This document shows positions 56,748-64,000 of a DNA stretch of 64,000 bases, piece by piece. Origin of the DNA: Chitinophagales bacterium. GTDB lineage: Bacteria; Bacteroidota; Bacteroidia; Chitinophagales; LD1. Numbering within the stretch: the stretch's first letter is position 1; each line of letters opens with the position of its first letter. The stretch covers positions 1 through 64,000 of the forward strand of contig JAEUVA010000011.1 of the NCBI GenBank assembly GCA_016787045.1, given 5' to 3'. Made by a program: the position numbers and the translations under genes. The notes beneath the pieces are model-generated. The model saw only the letters and a list, made by a program, of their open reading frames with translations. It ran no database searches and had not been told where the DNA came from.

Positions 56748-57767
56748 CTACTCGGGTGTGGTGTTGGCGTTGGTTTGCTGGCGATGCACAATAAACGGAT
56801 ACACTCCGAAATAAAAAAAGATATATGCCGCAGAAATTAGCAGTATAACAATATTTAATATCAAAGGCATGTTGTAATAGCGAGTGATAAAGCCCTCGAA
56901 AAAACCGGCTACACAAAAAACAGGAATGAGCGCAAATACAATTTTTACGCCATCTCTGGCTGCATGGCGAAAGGACAGCAAGCGGGTGTAAGTGCCCGGA
57001 AACAAAAAGGCAATGCCCATAGCCAACCCCGCGCCTCCGGCAATTACGATAGCCGCTAACTCTAAGGTGCCATGAATCATCACCGCTAGTACGGCCTCTG
57101 CCCCTAAGCCATGGTGGTAAAACATATACTCAAACGCGCCCAACCGCAGGCCTTCTTGCATCAGGTTAAATGGGCCGTAGAGCGCAAGCCCACCCAAAAA
57201 GCCCGTATTGAAAATCATATCAATAAAAAACGGTATGCCCAAAAAGAGCGAACCGGCAAAGTAAATGAACGACACTTTGATGTTATTGAAAAAAATGCCG
57301 AGCCACATGAGCAGTTCATTACCCTCGGCATATACACCAAAGGGCTGGCCCTTAGCTATGTTTTCTTCGGTCATGGATACATAGCCATAACCAAGCACGT
57401 CAGTAATAAAACTTTTATCGGTGTGTGCGCTGTAAAAACCAATGGCGCAAAAAAGCGAAAAGGTGACAAACGAAAAGGCCATGGTGAACCGGCACCGGTA
57501 CATGGCCAGCGGCAAATCGGTTTTGAAAAATCGGGCAATGCGGGAGGTGTCTTCTTTGCGGTTGCGGTAAATACTCAGATAAAAAGTAGCCGCTAAATGA
57601 TTGAGATACTTAGTGGTGGCACTGCGCGGGTAAAAGGTGCGTGAGTACGAGAGGTCTTCAATGGCTTGCGTAAAATTAGAGGAGAGCTCATCCACATCAT
57701 TGGTCTGTTGCACGCGGATTTTTTCCCAGCGGTCTTTATTTTTTTTGATGAAAAGGGCTTCGCGCAT
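56748..57767 (-). CDS. Stage II sporulation protein M family membrane protein (339 aa)
   Basis: After a cytoplasmic start (MREALFIKKNKDRWEKI) there are several membrane helices and the family segments FAVNxR-like region, YGPFNLMQEGLRLGAFEYMFYHHGLG and MIHGTLELAAIVIAGGAGL, the last being the diagnostic SpoIIM stretch. No sporulation is implied: this family forms an operon with DUF4129, MoxR and DUF58 in many non-sporulating Bacteroidota. First gene of that operon. Confidence 0.93.
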   Translation of the reverse strand: MREALFIKKNKDRWEKIRVQQTNDVDELSSNFTQAIEDLSYSRTFYPRSATTKYLNHLAATFYLSIYRNRKEDTSRIARFFKTDLPLAMYRCRFTMAFSFVTFSLFCAIGFYSAHTDKSFITDVLGYGYVSMTEENIAKGQPFGVYAEGNELLMWLGIFFNNIKVSFIYFAGSLFLGIPFFIDMIFNTGFLGGLALYGPFNLMQEGLRLGAFEYMFYHHGLGAEAVLAVMIHGTLELAAIVIAGGAGLAMGIAFLFPGTYTRLLSFRHAARDGVKIVFALIPVFCVAGFFEGFITRYYNMPLILNIVILLISAAYIFFYFGVYPFIVHRQQTNANTTPE

Positions 57768-57823
57768 GTGATAAAAACTTGTTACGAATTTAGAAATAGG
57801 TGGTTGATTTGTTTATTCGCAAG

Positions 57824-58807
57824 ATGCAAACAGAAAAAAAGATAAATGTAGCCCTAATTGGTTGTGGTTACTGGGGTAAAAATCTGGCCAGAATAATTAA
57901 TGAACACCCCTTTACCCAACTTGTGGTAGTTTGTGACCAAGATGAGTGCAGGGCAAATTCAGTAGCCGCCAGCTATGGTGCTATTGCTTTTTCAACTGAC
58001 TTCAAAATAACCATTACAAACTACAACATAGATGCTGTGGTAGTAGCATCTCCTGTTGGTACGCATTACGAAGTTGTAAAGTTTGCACTACATAACCGAA
58101 AACACGTACTGTGCGAAAAGGTCCTCTCTACATCATCTGCTCAGATAACAGAATTGATTGATGATGCAAAAACAAATAATTTATCGTTGCTGGTGGGGCA
58201 TACTTTTCTTTACAATAGTGTTGTAAAATACATCAAACACGCGATTGATGAGAGTCATTTAGGAGATTTACTGCATCTTACGTTCAAACGGACCGGGCTT
58301 GGACCAATCCGGGAAGATGTGGATGTAATCACCGATTTGGCTACACATGATTTATCCATACTAACTTATTGGCTAGGTAAACCAGAATCAATAACAACAA
58401 CAGCCCGGAGTTACCTGGTTAGCTCAAAGGCCGATATTGCTTTTGTGCAGTGTAGGTATCCGAACGGAATAATTGCAGACATACAGGTATCTTGGTTGAA
58501 CCCAATAAAACAAAGGATGATAGAAGTTGTTGGGAGTAAACAAATGATGATATTTGATGACGTGAGTACAACTGAAAAACTAAAAATAATTCAAACCGGA
58601 CGCGATTACCAATCGCAAGTAAAAGATTTCGGCAGTTTTCAATTATCAGTTAAGGATGGCGACATTATCATTCCACGCATATCTTACCCTGAACCATTAT
58701 ATGAGGAGTTTGATGATTTTGTGAATAGCATCAAGTCTGGGGTTCTCAATCACATGACACACTCGGTTGCGGTGAGTGTGGCAGAAAGTGTGGAAAGTCT
58801 GAAATAA
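57824..58807 (+). CDS. Gfo/Idh/MocA family oxidoreductase (327 aa)
   Basis: The ATG at 57824 (MQTEKKINVALIGCGYWGKN) is preferred over the GTG at 57800. The nucleotide-binding GxGxxG is G13-C-G15-Y-W-G18. The active-site Lys motif reads CEKVLS (E98-K99) where most members have EKP. The later THDLSIL provides the catalytic-type His. It probably oxidises or reduces a nucleotide sugar or inositol hydroxyl. First of a low-G+C cluster including the GT2 at 58826, so a sugar-lipid or glycan precursor is the best guess. Confidence 0.9.
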   Translation: MQTEKKINVALIGCGYWGKNLARIINEHPFTQLVVVCDQDECRANSVAASYGAIAFSTDFKITITNYNIDAVVVASPVGTHYEVVKFALHNRKHVLCEKVLSTSSAQITELIDDAKTNNLSLLVGHTFLYNSVVKYIKHAIDESHLGDLLHLTFKRTGLGPIREDVDVITDLATHDLSILTYWLGKPESITTTARSYLVSSKADIAFVQCRYPNGIIADIQVSWLNPIKQRMIEVVGSKQMMIFDDVSTTEKLKIIQTGRDYQSQVKDFGSFQLSVKDGDIIIPRISYPEPLYEEFDDFVNSIKSGVLNHMTHSVAVSVAESVESLK

Positions 58808-58825
58808 CCAATTTATTTGCTGTTG

Positions 58826-59521
58826 ATGTCAAAGCCGATTATCAGCGTTATCACACCTGTTTTTAACGAGGAAGCCATCATCGTTGATGCAACAACAACG
58901 AATATCTGTACCCTAGAAAGGCACAATTTGCACTACGAGATAATTCTTGTTAACGATGGTAGCGTAGATAGAAGCGCTCAGCTGATCAATCAGCATTTTC
59001 AAAACACACCCAAAATTGTAATTCACCATCTTGACAAGAACATTGGTATGGGAGGGGCCGTTAGAAAGGGAATAGAAGTATCACAGGGCGAGTATATTAT
59101 TTGTGTACCATCCGACAGTCCGCTTGATGAGGAGACGTTTGGCAGATTTATGAAACATCTTGACAAGGCAGATATTTTGGTCAGTTATAGGAAAGAACGT
59201 TTAGGATATAGCCCGAGGATGCTCATCAATAGCTGGGTTTTTCACAAATCAGTAAGCGTTTTGTTTAATATAAACCTTAAAGATTATAATTGGATTCACC
59301 TTTATCACAGAAAAATATTTGATGCAGGTGTGGTAACAATTGAAAGCAACGGACTGTTTATGCTTGCCGAAATATTGATTAAAGCCAAACGTGCCGGTTT
59401 TACTTTTTGTGAGTTTGAGGTGAATCAAAAGCAAAGATTGACAGGTATTGCAACAGCGACAAAATTATCGTCATTATTAATAACGCTTCGCGAAATGTTT
59501 TGGCTGTGGATGAAAATTTAG
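58826..59521 (+). CDS. Glycosyltransferase family 2 (231 aa)
   Basis: The ATG at 58826 (MSKPIISVITPVFNEEAI) is preferred over the TTG at 58817. The fold's N-terminal half is clear: SVITPVFNEE, EIILVNDGSVDRS, KNIGMGGAVRKGIE. The metal-binding DxD-like site reads CVPSDSPLDEET, an unusual form. No C-terminal membrane helices are seen, unlike DPMS/DPG-synthase types, though it is close to those in the first part. The stop codon overlaps that of the opposed radical SAM gene by four bases. It follows the Gfo/Idh/MocA gene by 18 bp. Confidence 0.9.
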   Translation: MSKPIISVITPVFNEEAIIVDATTTNICTLERHNLHYEIILVNDGSVDRSAQLINQHFQNTPKIVIHHLDKNIGMGGAVRKGIEVSQGEYIICVPSDSPLDEETFGRFMKHLDKADILVSYRKERLGYSPRMLINSWVFHKSVSVLFNINLKDYNWIHLYHRKIFDAGVVTIESNGLFMLAEILIKAKRAGFTFCEFEVNQKQRLTGIATATKLSSLLITLREMFWLWMKI

Positions 59522-61092
59522 ACAGGCATTTGTTCTTTTAGCAATTCTGGTTTCAACCTTTTTGCATTTTGCACCTCGACACTCTGATAATTTTTCCAAG
59601 ATTCGCGGGCTGTTATTATATCAAATTTTGAGAGTTTAAATGGACTATTAATGACAGACTCATAATCTTTAGGATTTTCAGAAAGGCCAGTTGTTGTTTT
59701 TTTTCCTGATATTGCTTTTGAAAGTAATTTCAACGCTCCTTTTCTGTAAATCCAAAAGAATTTTAGAAAATCTAATAATCGCAGATTTGCTAAGAACACT
59801 ATAACAAAGCCAAATATTTGAAGCCATTCCAACTTTGTTCGTGATATGTTCTCCAACTCCATTGAGCCATTTAATTGTTTCCTATACTCATCCCAATCAG
59901 TAGAAACAAGCTTTAATCCATTTTTGCCTTCCGCAGCCATTTTGGCCACTTCGGTGCCTGGATAAGGTACCATAGTTCCAAAAATGGGCTCTTTGGGATT
60001 AATAGAAATTCCCAACTTTATGGTTTCCCATATTGTTTTGTATGTCTCATTAGGTTGACCAAGTATGAAGAAAGACCCGGTTACTACATTGTGTTTATCT
60101 GCTAACCTAAATGCATCAATAATCATTTTTCTATTAGTGGCTTTTCCCATTCGTTTTAATGTTTCTCCATCGCCAGCTTCTACGCCCATCTCACATTTAG
60201 CAATGTTTGCCATCTTCATTTTTTTAAATAAATTATCATTCACAAAAGCAACGTGAGTTTGAATGTCCCAACTAACTCTCAGGCCAATTCCCCGCTCAAT
60301 TATTCCATCTAATATTTTTTCAGCACGTACCATGTCAACACTAAAAAGTTCGTCACCAAAAGAAATCCTTTTAGCGCCATAATCAATTAGCCATTCCATT
60401 TCATCAAGTGTTTTTTCAACACCTCGTTTTCGAGCAACCTTTCCGTTGTGATTGAGACAAAAAATGCAAGCGAACGGACATCCCCGTTCACTTTGAATAA
60501 AATACTCTTTCGCAGGTGGCATTAAGTGCCATGCAGGCATGGGCAAATCATCTAGATCAAGTAATCTGTTTCGGGGACTTGTTTTATGTAAATCATTGCC
60601 TGACCTATATATAATACCTTTTACAGCGTCCATGTCTTTACCTATATTAAGAGCTATCAGTAACTCTGAAAGTGTTTGCTCTCCCTCACCAATTACACCT
60701 ATATCAAAAGTAGGAAACTCATTCATGGTGAATTCGGGAATGGCTGTGATATGTGCCCCTCCGCAAATTGTAATGATGGTGGAATCATTCCTCTTTATAA
60801 GTCCTGCAAGGTATGCGGCAGGCTTTATTTCATTTGTAAAAGCTGTTAGCCCAACATAATCAGGTTGATGGTTCAAAATTCGCTGTAATGTTTCATCAAA
60901 ATTTAACCTATCAAGTTTTGCATCAATGCAATGAACTTCAATATCGGGGTTTTTATGTACAACATAAGCAGCAAGACAAGCAAGGGCTGTTCGTGGAAAA
61001 TCGGGTGCATCATACCATGGCTCCAAAACCGATAAAACGGGGGGATTTACTAGCAATATTTTTTTTTTGAAACTTTTATGTGTTACTTTCAC
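59518..61092 (-). CDS. B12-binding-type radical SAM protein (524 aa)
   Basis: The start is a GTG at 61092 (KVTHKSFKKKILLVNPP follows the initiator). Residues 10-150 form the cobalamin-binding-like Rossmann domain; I see no D-x-H-x-x-G cobalamin ligand motif. The radical SAM site is C205-x3-C209-x2-C212 in GCPFACIFC, followed by GDELFSVD and the SAM-binding GVEAGDGETLKRMGK. The C-terminal 120 residues are a helical extension. It is in the BchE/HpnP-like group; substrates there are tetrapyrroles, hopanoids, peptides or antibiotics. Its paralogue begins 42 bp away on the other strand. Confidence 0.92.
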   Translation of the reverse strand: MKVTHKSFKKKILLVNPPVLSVLEPWYDAPDFPRTALACLAAYVVHKNPDIEVHCIDAKLDRLNFDETLQRILNHQPDYVGLTAFTNEIKPAAYLAGLIKRNDSTIITICGGAHITAIPEFTMNEFPTFDIGVIGEGEQTLSELLIALNIGKDMDAVKGIIYRSGNDLHKTSPRNRLLDLDDLPMPAWHLMPPAKEYFIQSERGCPFACIFCLNHNGKVARKRGVEKTLDEMEWLIDYGAKRISFGDELFSVDMVRAEKILDGIIERGIGLRVSWDIQTHVAFVNDNLFKKMKMANIAKCEMGVEAGDGETLKRMGKATNRKMIIDAFRLADKHNVVTGSFFILGQPNETYKTIWETIKLGISINPKEPIFGTMVPYPGTEVAKMAAEGKNGLKLVSTDWDEYRKQLNGSMELENISRTKLEWLQIFGFVIVFLANLRLLDFLKFFWIYRKGALKLLSKAISGKKTTTGLSENPKDYESVINSPFKLSKFDIITARESWKNYQSVEVQNAKRLKPELLKEQMPV

Positions 61093-61134
61093 GAGCGTTT
61101 TATTTTGTGTAAAATGTAAATATATAGTAGAAAT

Positions 61135-62715
61135 ATGGAAACCGGTAAGTTCAGGGTAGCATTGGTGAATGTTCCTCCGCTTGGTATAATTGAGCCATGG
61201 TATGATGCCCCTGAGTTTCCGAGAGGATCTTTAGCATGCTTAGCCGCATATCTTCGCAAACATTCAGATTTTGAAATATTAGTAGTCGATGCCAAGTTTG
61301 ACAGACTCTCATTCAACCAAACTATAGAAAAAATTGTAAAGTTTGACCCGAATGTATGTGGCTTTACTGCCTTTACAAATGAAATAAAACCATGCGCTTA
61401 TGTTGCTGCGAAGATAAAGCTTGCTCTTCCTAAAACAACAACTTTGGTTGGGGGGGCACATTTGACGGCTTTACCGGATAGAACACTGATGGAGTTCCCT
61501 TCATTTGATGCCGGCATAACAGGAGATGGAGAGATAACACTTCTTGAATTCTGTAATGCCGTGAAAAACAGTAATGATTTTGATGAAATTGAAGGTGTCA
61601 TATTTAGAAAAAGTGGGCGTATTATCATTAATAAACCTCGAGCAAGAATCTTGGATTTAGATAGCTTACCTATGCCTGCTTGGGATTTGTTTCGGCCAGC
61701 GAATCACTATTGGATTCAAGCACAAAGAGGGTGTCCTTTTAAATGCCATTTTTGTATGAACCACAACGGGAGAGTGGCAAGAAAAAATAGTGTGGAGCGC
61801 ACCATTGAAGAAATGGAGTTTTTAATAGATTCCTTCGAGCCAGAGTGGATTCGATTTGGAGATGAGTTGTTTACAGTTGATATGCAAAGAACCGCTGAAT
61901 TGTTGGGTGCAATAGCAGAAAGGGGTATCGGCAGGAAGGTTAAATGGGACGTTCAAACACATGTTAAGTATGTTAGTAGAGATTTATTCAAGAGGTTTAA
62001 AGCAGCTAACGTAACACAAGTTGACATGGGTGTGGAAAGTGGTGATAATGATATTTTGAAACACATGGGTAAGGCCACTAACTTAGATTTAATTGCCAAC
62101 GCATTTAAAATGGCGCACGAAGAAGGAGTAACTACTGGTTCTTTGCTTCTAATAGGTCAGCCAAATGAAACCAAAAAAACAATAAAAAAGACTATTGATT
62201 TGGCTGTAAAAATCAATTCAAATATCCCAATGTACGGTATAATGGTTCCCTTTCCCGGCACTGAAATTGCCAGAATGGCAGCAAAAGAAGAAGGTGGATA
62301 CCGCAACCTTTCCACTAATTGGGATGAATACAGAAAACAAATTGGAGGGGCTGTTGAGTTTGCTGGTATAAAGCGAAACGAGATTGAGCTTTTGCAGTTT
62401 TGGGGGTATTTAAAGGTGTTTATTTGGAACTTCAGATTTTTTGACTTGTCTAAATTCATTTGGAAATACAGGACCGAGGGGTTTAATGTATTGAAAAAGG
62501 TTTTAATGCAAACAAATAGGCTAACAGACCTTTTTGAGAATATGCCCAAGGACTACGAGCAAATGTTGGCTTCGGATTACAAAGCATCATATAATGACAT
62601 GATTTACTCAAAGGAGCAGTTTGATGTGATACAAAGCAATGAGATGAAAAGGGCGAATAAGTTGATGCCAAAATTGATAAAATCACAACAGCCCATTAAA
62701 GACACTGTATTATAA
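61135..62715 (+). CDS. B12-binding-type radical SAM protein, paralogue of the opposed gene (526 aa)
   Basis: Start ATG at 61135 (METGKFRVALVNVPP). The two neighbours match throughout: PWYDAPEFPRGSLACLAAYL here against PWYDAPDFPRTALACLAAYV there, and GVESGDNDILKHMGKATN against GVEAGDGETLKRMGKATN. The [4Fe-4S] cysteines are C200, C204 and C207 in GCPFKCHFC. The N-terminal B12-like domain again lacks a visible D-x-H-x-x-G. The inverted arrangement with only 42 bp between the two starts means overlapping promoters, or one promoter lying inside the other gene. Confidence 0.92.
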   Translation: METGKFRVALVNVPPLGIIEPWYDAPEFPRGSLACLAAYLRKHSDFEILVVDAKFDRLSFNQTIEKIVKFDPNVCGFTAFTNEIKPCAYVAAKIKLALPKTTTLVGGAHLTALPDRTLMEFPSFDAGITGDGEITLLEFCNAVKNSNDFDEIEGVIFRKSGRIIINKPRARILDLDSLPMPAWDLFRPANHYWIQAQRGCPFKCHFCMNHNGRVARKNSVERTIEEMEFLIDSFEPEWIRFGDELFTVDMQRTAELLGAIAERGIGRKVKWDVQTHVKYVSRDLFKRFKAANVTQVDMGVESGDNDILKHMGKATNLDLIANAFKMAHEEGVTTGSLLLIGQPNETKKTIKKTIDLAVKINSNIPMYGIMVPFPGTEIARMAAKEEGGYRNLSTNWDEYRKQIGGAVEFAGIKRNEIELLQFWGYLKVFIWNFRFFDLSKFIWKYRTEGFNVLKKVLMQTNRLTDLFENMPKDYEQMLASDYKASYNDMIYSKEQFDVIQSNEMKRANKLMPKLIKSQQPIKDTVL

Positions 62716-62765
62716 AGTACCGAAATGTTGAAAATGTTAGAGGTTGTACATTCAGAATAATTACA

Positions 62766-64000
62766 ATGAGGATTTGTCTGATAAATTTACCTAATGATGA
62801 GCGGATTACAAGGAGATATATGTGCTCCTACGTATCGCCCACATCATTATTTCCCCCTTTAGAGCTACTCTCTTCCGCAGCTATAATTAGGGATGTATTG
62901 GGGTTTAAGGTTAAGTTACTTGATGCTATTGCTGAGCAATTATCTTTAGGTGATTTACTGGATCGCATTAAAGAATTTGAACCTGATTATATTCTAACTT
63001 TGATAGGGTTTGAGTGCTTTGATAGCGACATCAACTGTTTAAACCAAATAAAAAAGCATCATCAAAATTCAGAGATAATTGCGTTTGGCCACTATCCAAC
63101 TATTTTTTGCCAAGAAATATTAAGTAAATCATCTGTCGACCATATACTTATTGGTGAACCAGAAGAAAATTTGGTTCGCTTCTTTGAGTGGAGATTATAC
63201 GGTAAAGAAAGCAATGCTGGCGCCATCTCGGGTTTTGTTTCAAAAGAAGTGGTAACACAACATAATAGCATGGGCGCTAAGAGAATCCATGACATTAAAG
63301 AATTGCCCTCACCGGCTTATGATTTAATGAACGCCAAGCACTACTTTGAACCATTTATGCCTAGGCCGTTTGCAATGATTCAAAGCGCAAGAGGATGCCC
63401 TTACAAATGTAATTATTGCGTAAAAAGCTATGGTAGCCGATTAACCTTGAGAACTCCACAGCAAATTATTGATGAGTTAAAGTGGTTGGTTGAATTACAC
63501 CAAATACGCTCTTTCAGGTTCATTGATGATACATTCACAGTAAATCATCATAGGGTTAAAGAAATTTGTCAGTTGCTAGCTGAAAGCAAACTCAATTTAA
63601 AGTGGAGCTGTTTAAGTAGGACCGATAATATAAAACCTGACCTACTACACAGTATGAAGAAAGCGGGATGCCAACGGATTTATTTTGGGATTGAGAGTGG
63701 CAGCCAACGGATGCTTGATATTTACGAAAAGGATATAGATGTAAACGAAGCGCGTAGTGCACTTAAACTTACGCGGCAAATTGGCATCGAAACATCTGGT
63801 TTTTTCATGCTGGGTTTACCGGAGGAAACGGAAAATGACTTTCAAAAAACGGTTGAGTTCGCAATAACTAGTGACCTATCATTAGCTTCTGTAGGGGGAA
63901 TTACTCTGTATCCAGGAACTCCGTTATATGAACGAAATAAAAACCAAATTGATTTTTCTCTATTCCCCTACATAAATAGATTTCACGACATTGAAGTAGA
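62766..64000 (+). CDS. Third B12-binding-type radical SAM protein, partial (411 codons, cut by window end)
   Basis: The ATG at 62766 (MRICLINLPNDERI) starts an open frame that runs through the right edge. The N-terminal domain (1-140) has FPPLELLSSAAIIRDVLGFKV, typical of this family, and ILIGEPEENL. The radical SAM cluster site is C211-x3-C215-x2-C218 in GCPYKCNYC; then FIDDTFTVN, GIESGSQRMLDIYEK and ITLYPGTPLYE. It is more distant from the two preceding enzymes than they are from each other. The C-terminus is not seen. Confidence 0.9.
   Translation, partial: MRICLINLPNDERITRRYMCSYVSPTSLFPPLELLSSAAIIRDVLGFKVKLLDAIAEQLSLGDLLDRIKEFEPDYILTLIGFECFDSDINCLNQIKKHHQNSEIIAFGHYPTIFCQEILSKSSVDHILIGEPEENLVRFFEWRLYGKESNAGAISGFVSKEVVTQHNSMGAKRIHDIKELPSPAYDLMNAKHYFEPFMPRPFAMIQSARGCPYKCNYCVKSYGSRLTLRTPQQIIDELKWLVELHQIRSFRFIDDTFTVNHHRVKEICQLLAESKLNLKWSCLSRTDNIKPDLLHSMKKAGCQRIYFGIESGSQRMLDIYEKDIDVNEARSALKLTRQIGIETSGFFMLGLPEETENDFQKTVEFAITSDLSLASVGGITLYPGTPLYERNKNQIDFSLFPYINRFHDIEV

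Overview
The window reads as chromosome of a free-living Bacteroidota bacterium, probably from the Chitinophagales/Sphingobacteriales side of the phylum. The evidence is giant secreted adhesins with type IX secretion (T9SS) style C-termini, TonB-dependent receptors with carboxypeptidase-regulatory N-domains, PorV/PorQ-like barrels, a PID-CTERM-like sorting peptide, a TAnnTTTG-type promoter before rplM, and the rplM-rpsI-rpsB-tsf order. No rRNA, tRNA, CRISPR array or insertion sequence was recognised.

Layout. (1) 1-27146 is a surface and secretion region, nearly all on the minus strand. It holds a partial adhesin with Gly-rich, GEVED and P-domain modules (running off the left edge), a helical-repeat gene on the plus strand, a PID-CTERM-like mini protein, a 2994-residue adhesin, a beta-helix protein, a HIT hydrolase, greA, and a three-gene cluster of TonB receptor, 1395-residue secreted protein and PorV-like barrel. 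(2) 27147-38697 is mixed: an alkylglycerol-monooxygenase-like membrane hydroxylase, a 2-hydroxyacid dehydrogenase, an 11-copy 42-bp tandem repeat, small orphan genes, a DUF2281/PIN toxin-antitoxin pair, enolase, a zinc metallopeptidase, an AT-rich SIR2 plus P-loop NTPase gene that looks like an anti-phage defence protein, and an oligopeptide-type binding lipoprotein. (3) 38698-48937 has a voltage-sensor-like membrane protein, the ribosomal protein/EF-Ts operon, an outer-membrane beta-barrel receptor, a PhoD-type phosphatase, a PIG-L deacetylase and small unknown genes. (4) 49076-57767 has a P-domain protein followed by a second helical-repeat gene, a small barrel protein, and the conserved SpoIIM / DUF4129 / DUF4350 / MoxR / DUF58 operon. 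(5) 57824-64000 is an AT-rich biosynthetic cluster: a Gfo/Idh/MocA oxidoreductase, a GT2 glycosyltransferase and three B12-binding-type radical SAM enzymes, the last cut by the right edge.

The signals most worth following are: four TGTCAT-type half-sites spaced exactly 11 bp, like a double Pho box, facing the TonB receptor / PorV cluster (27245-27288); the solitary SIR2-NTPase gene (34328-36853); the strictly periodic 42-bp array (29708-30157); two related helical-repeat genes that both sit beside P-domain proteins; and the inverted pair of radical SAM paralogues at the right end.

All functional calls come from reading motifs by eye; no database search was run. Start codons were moved inward wherever a signal peptide or family N-terminus made an internal ATG or GTG more plausible than the longest open frame.
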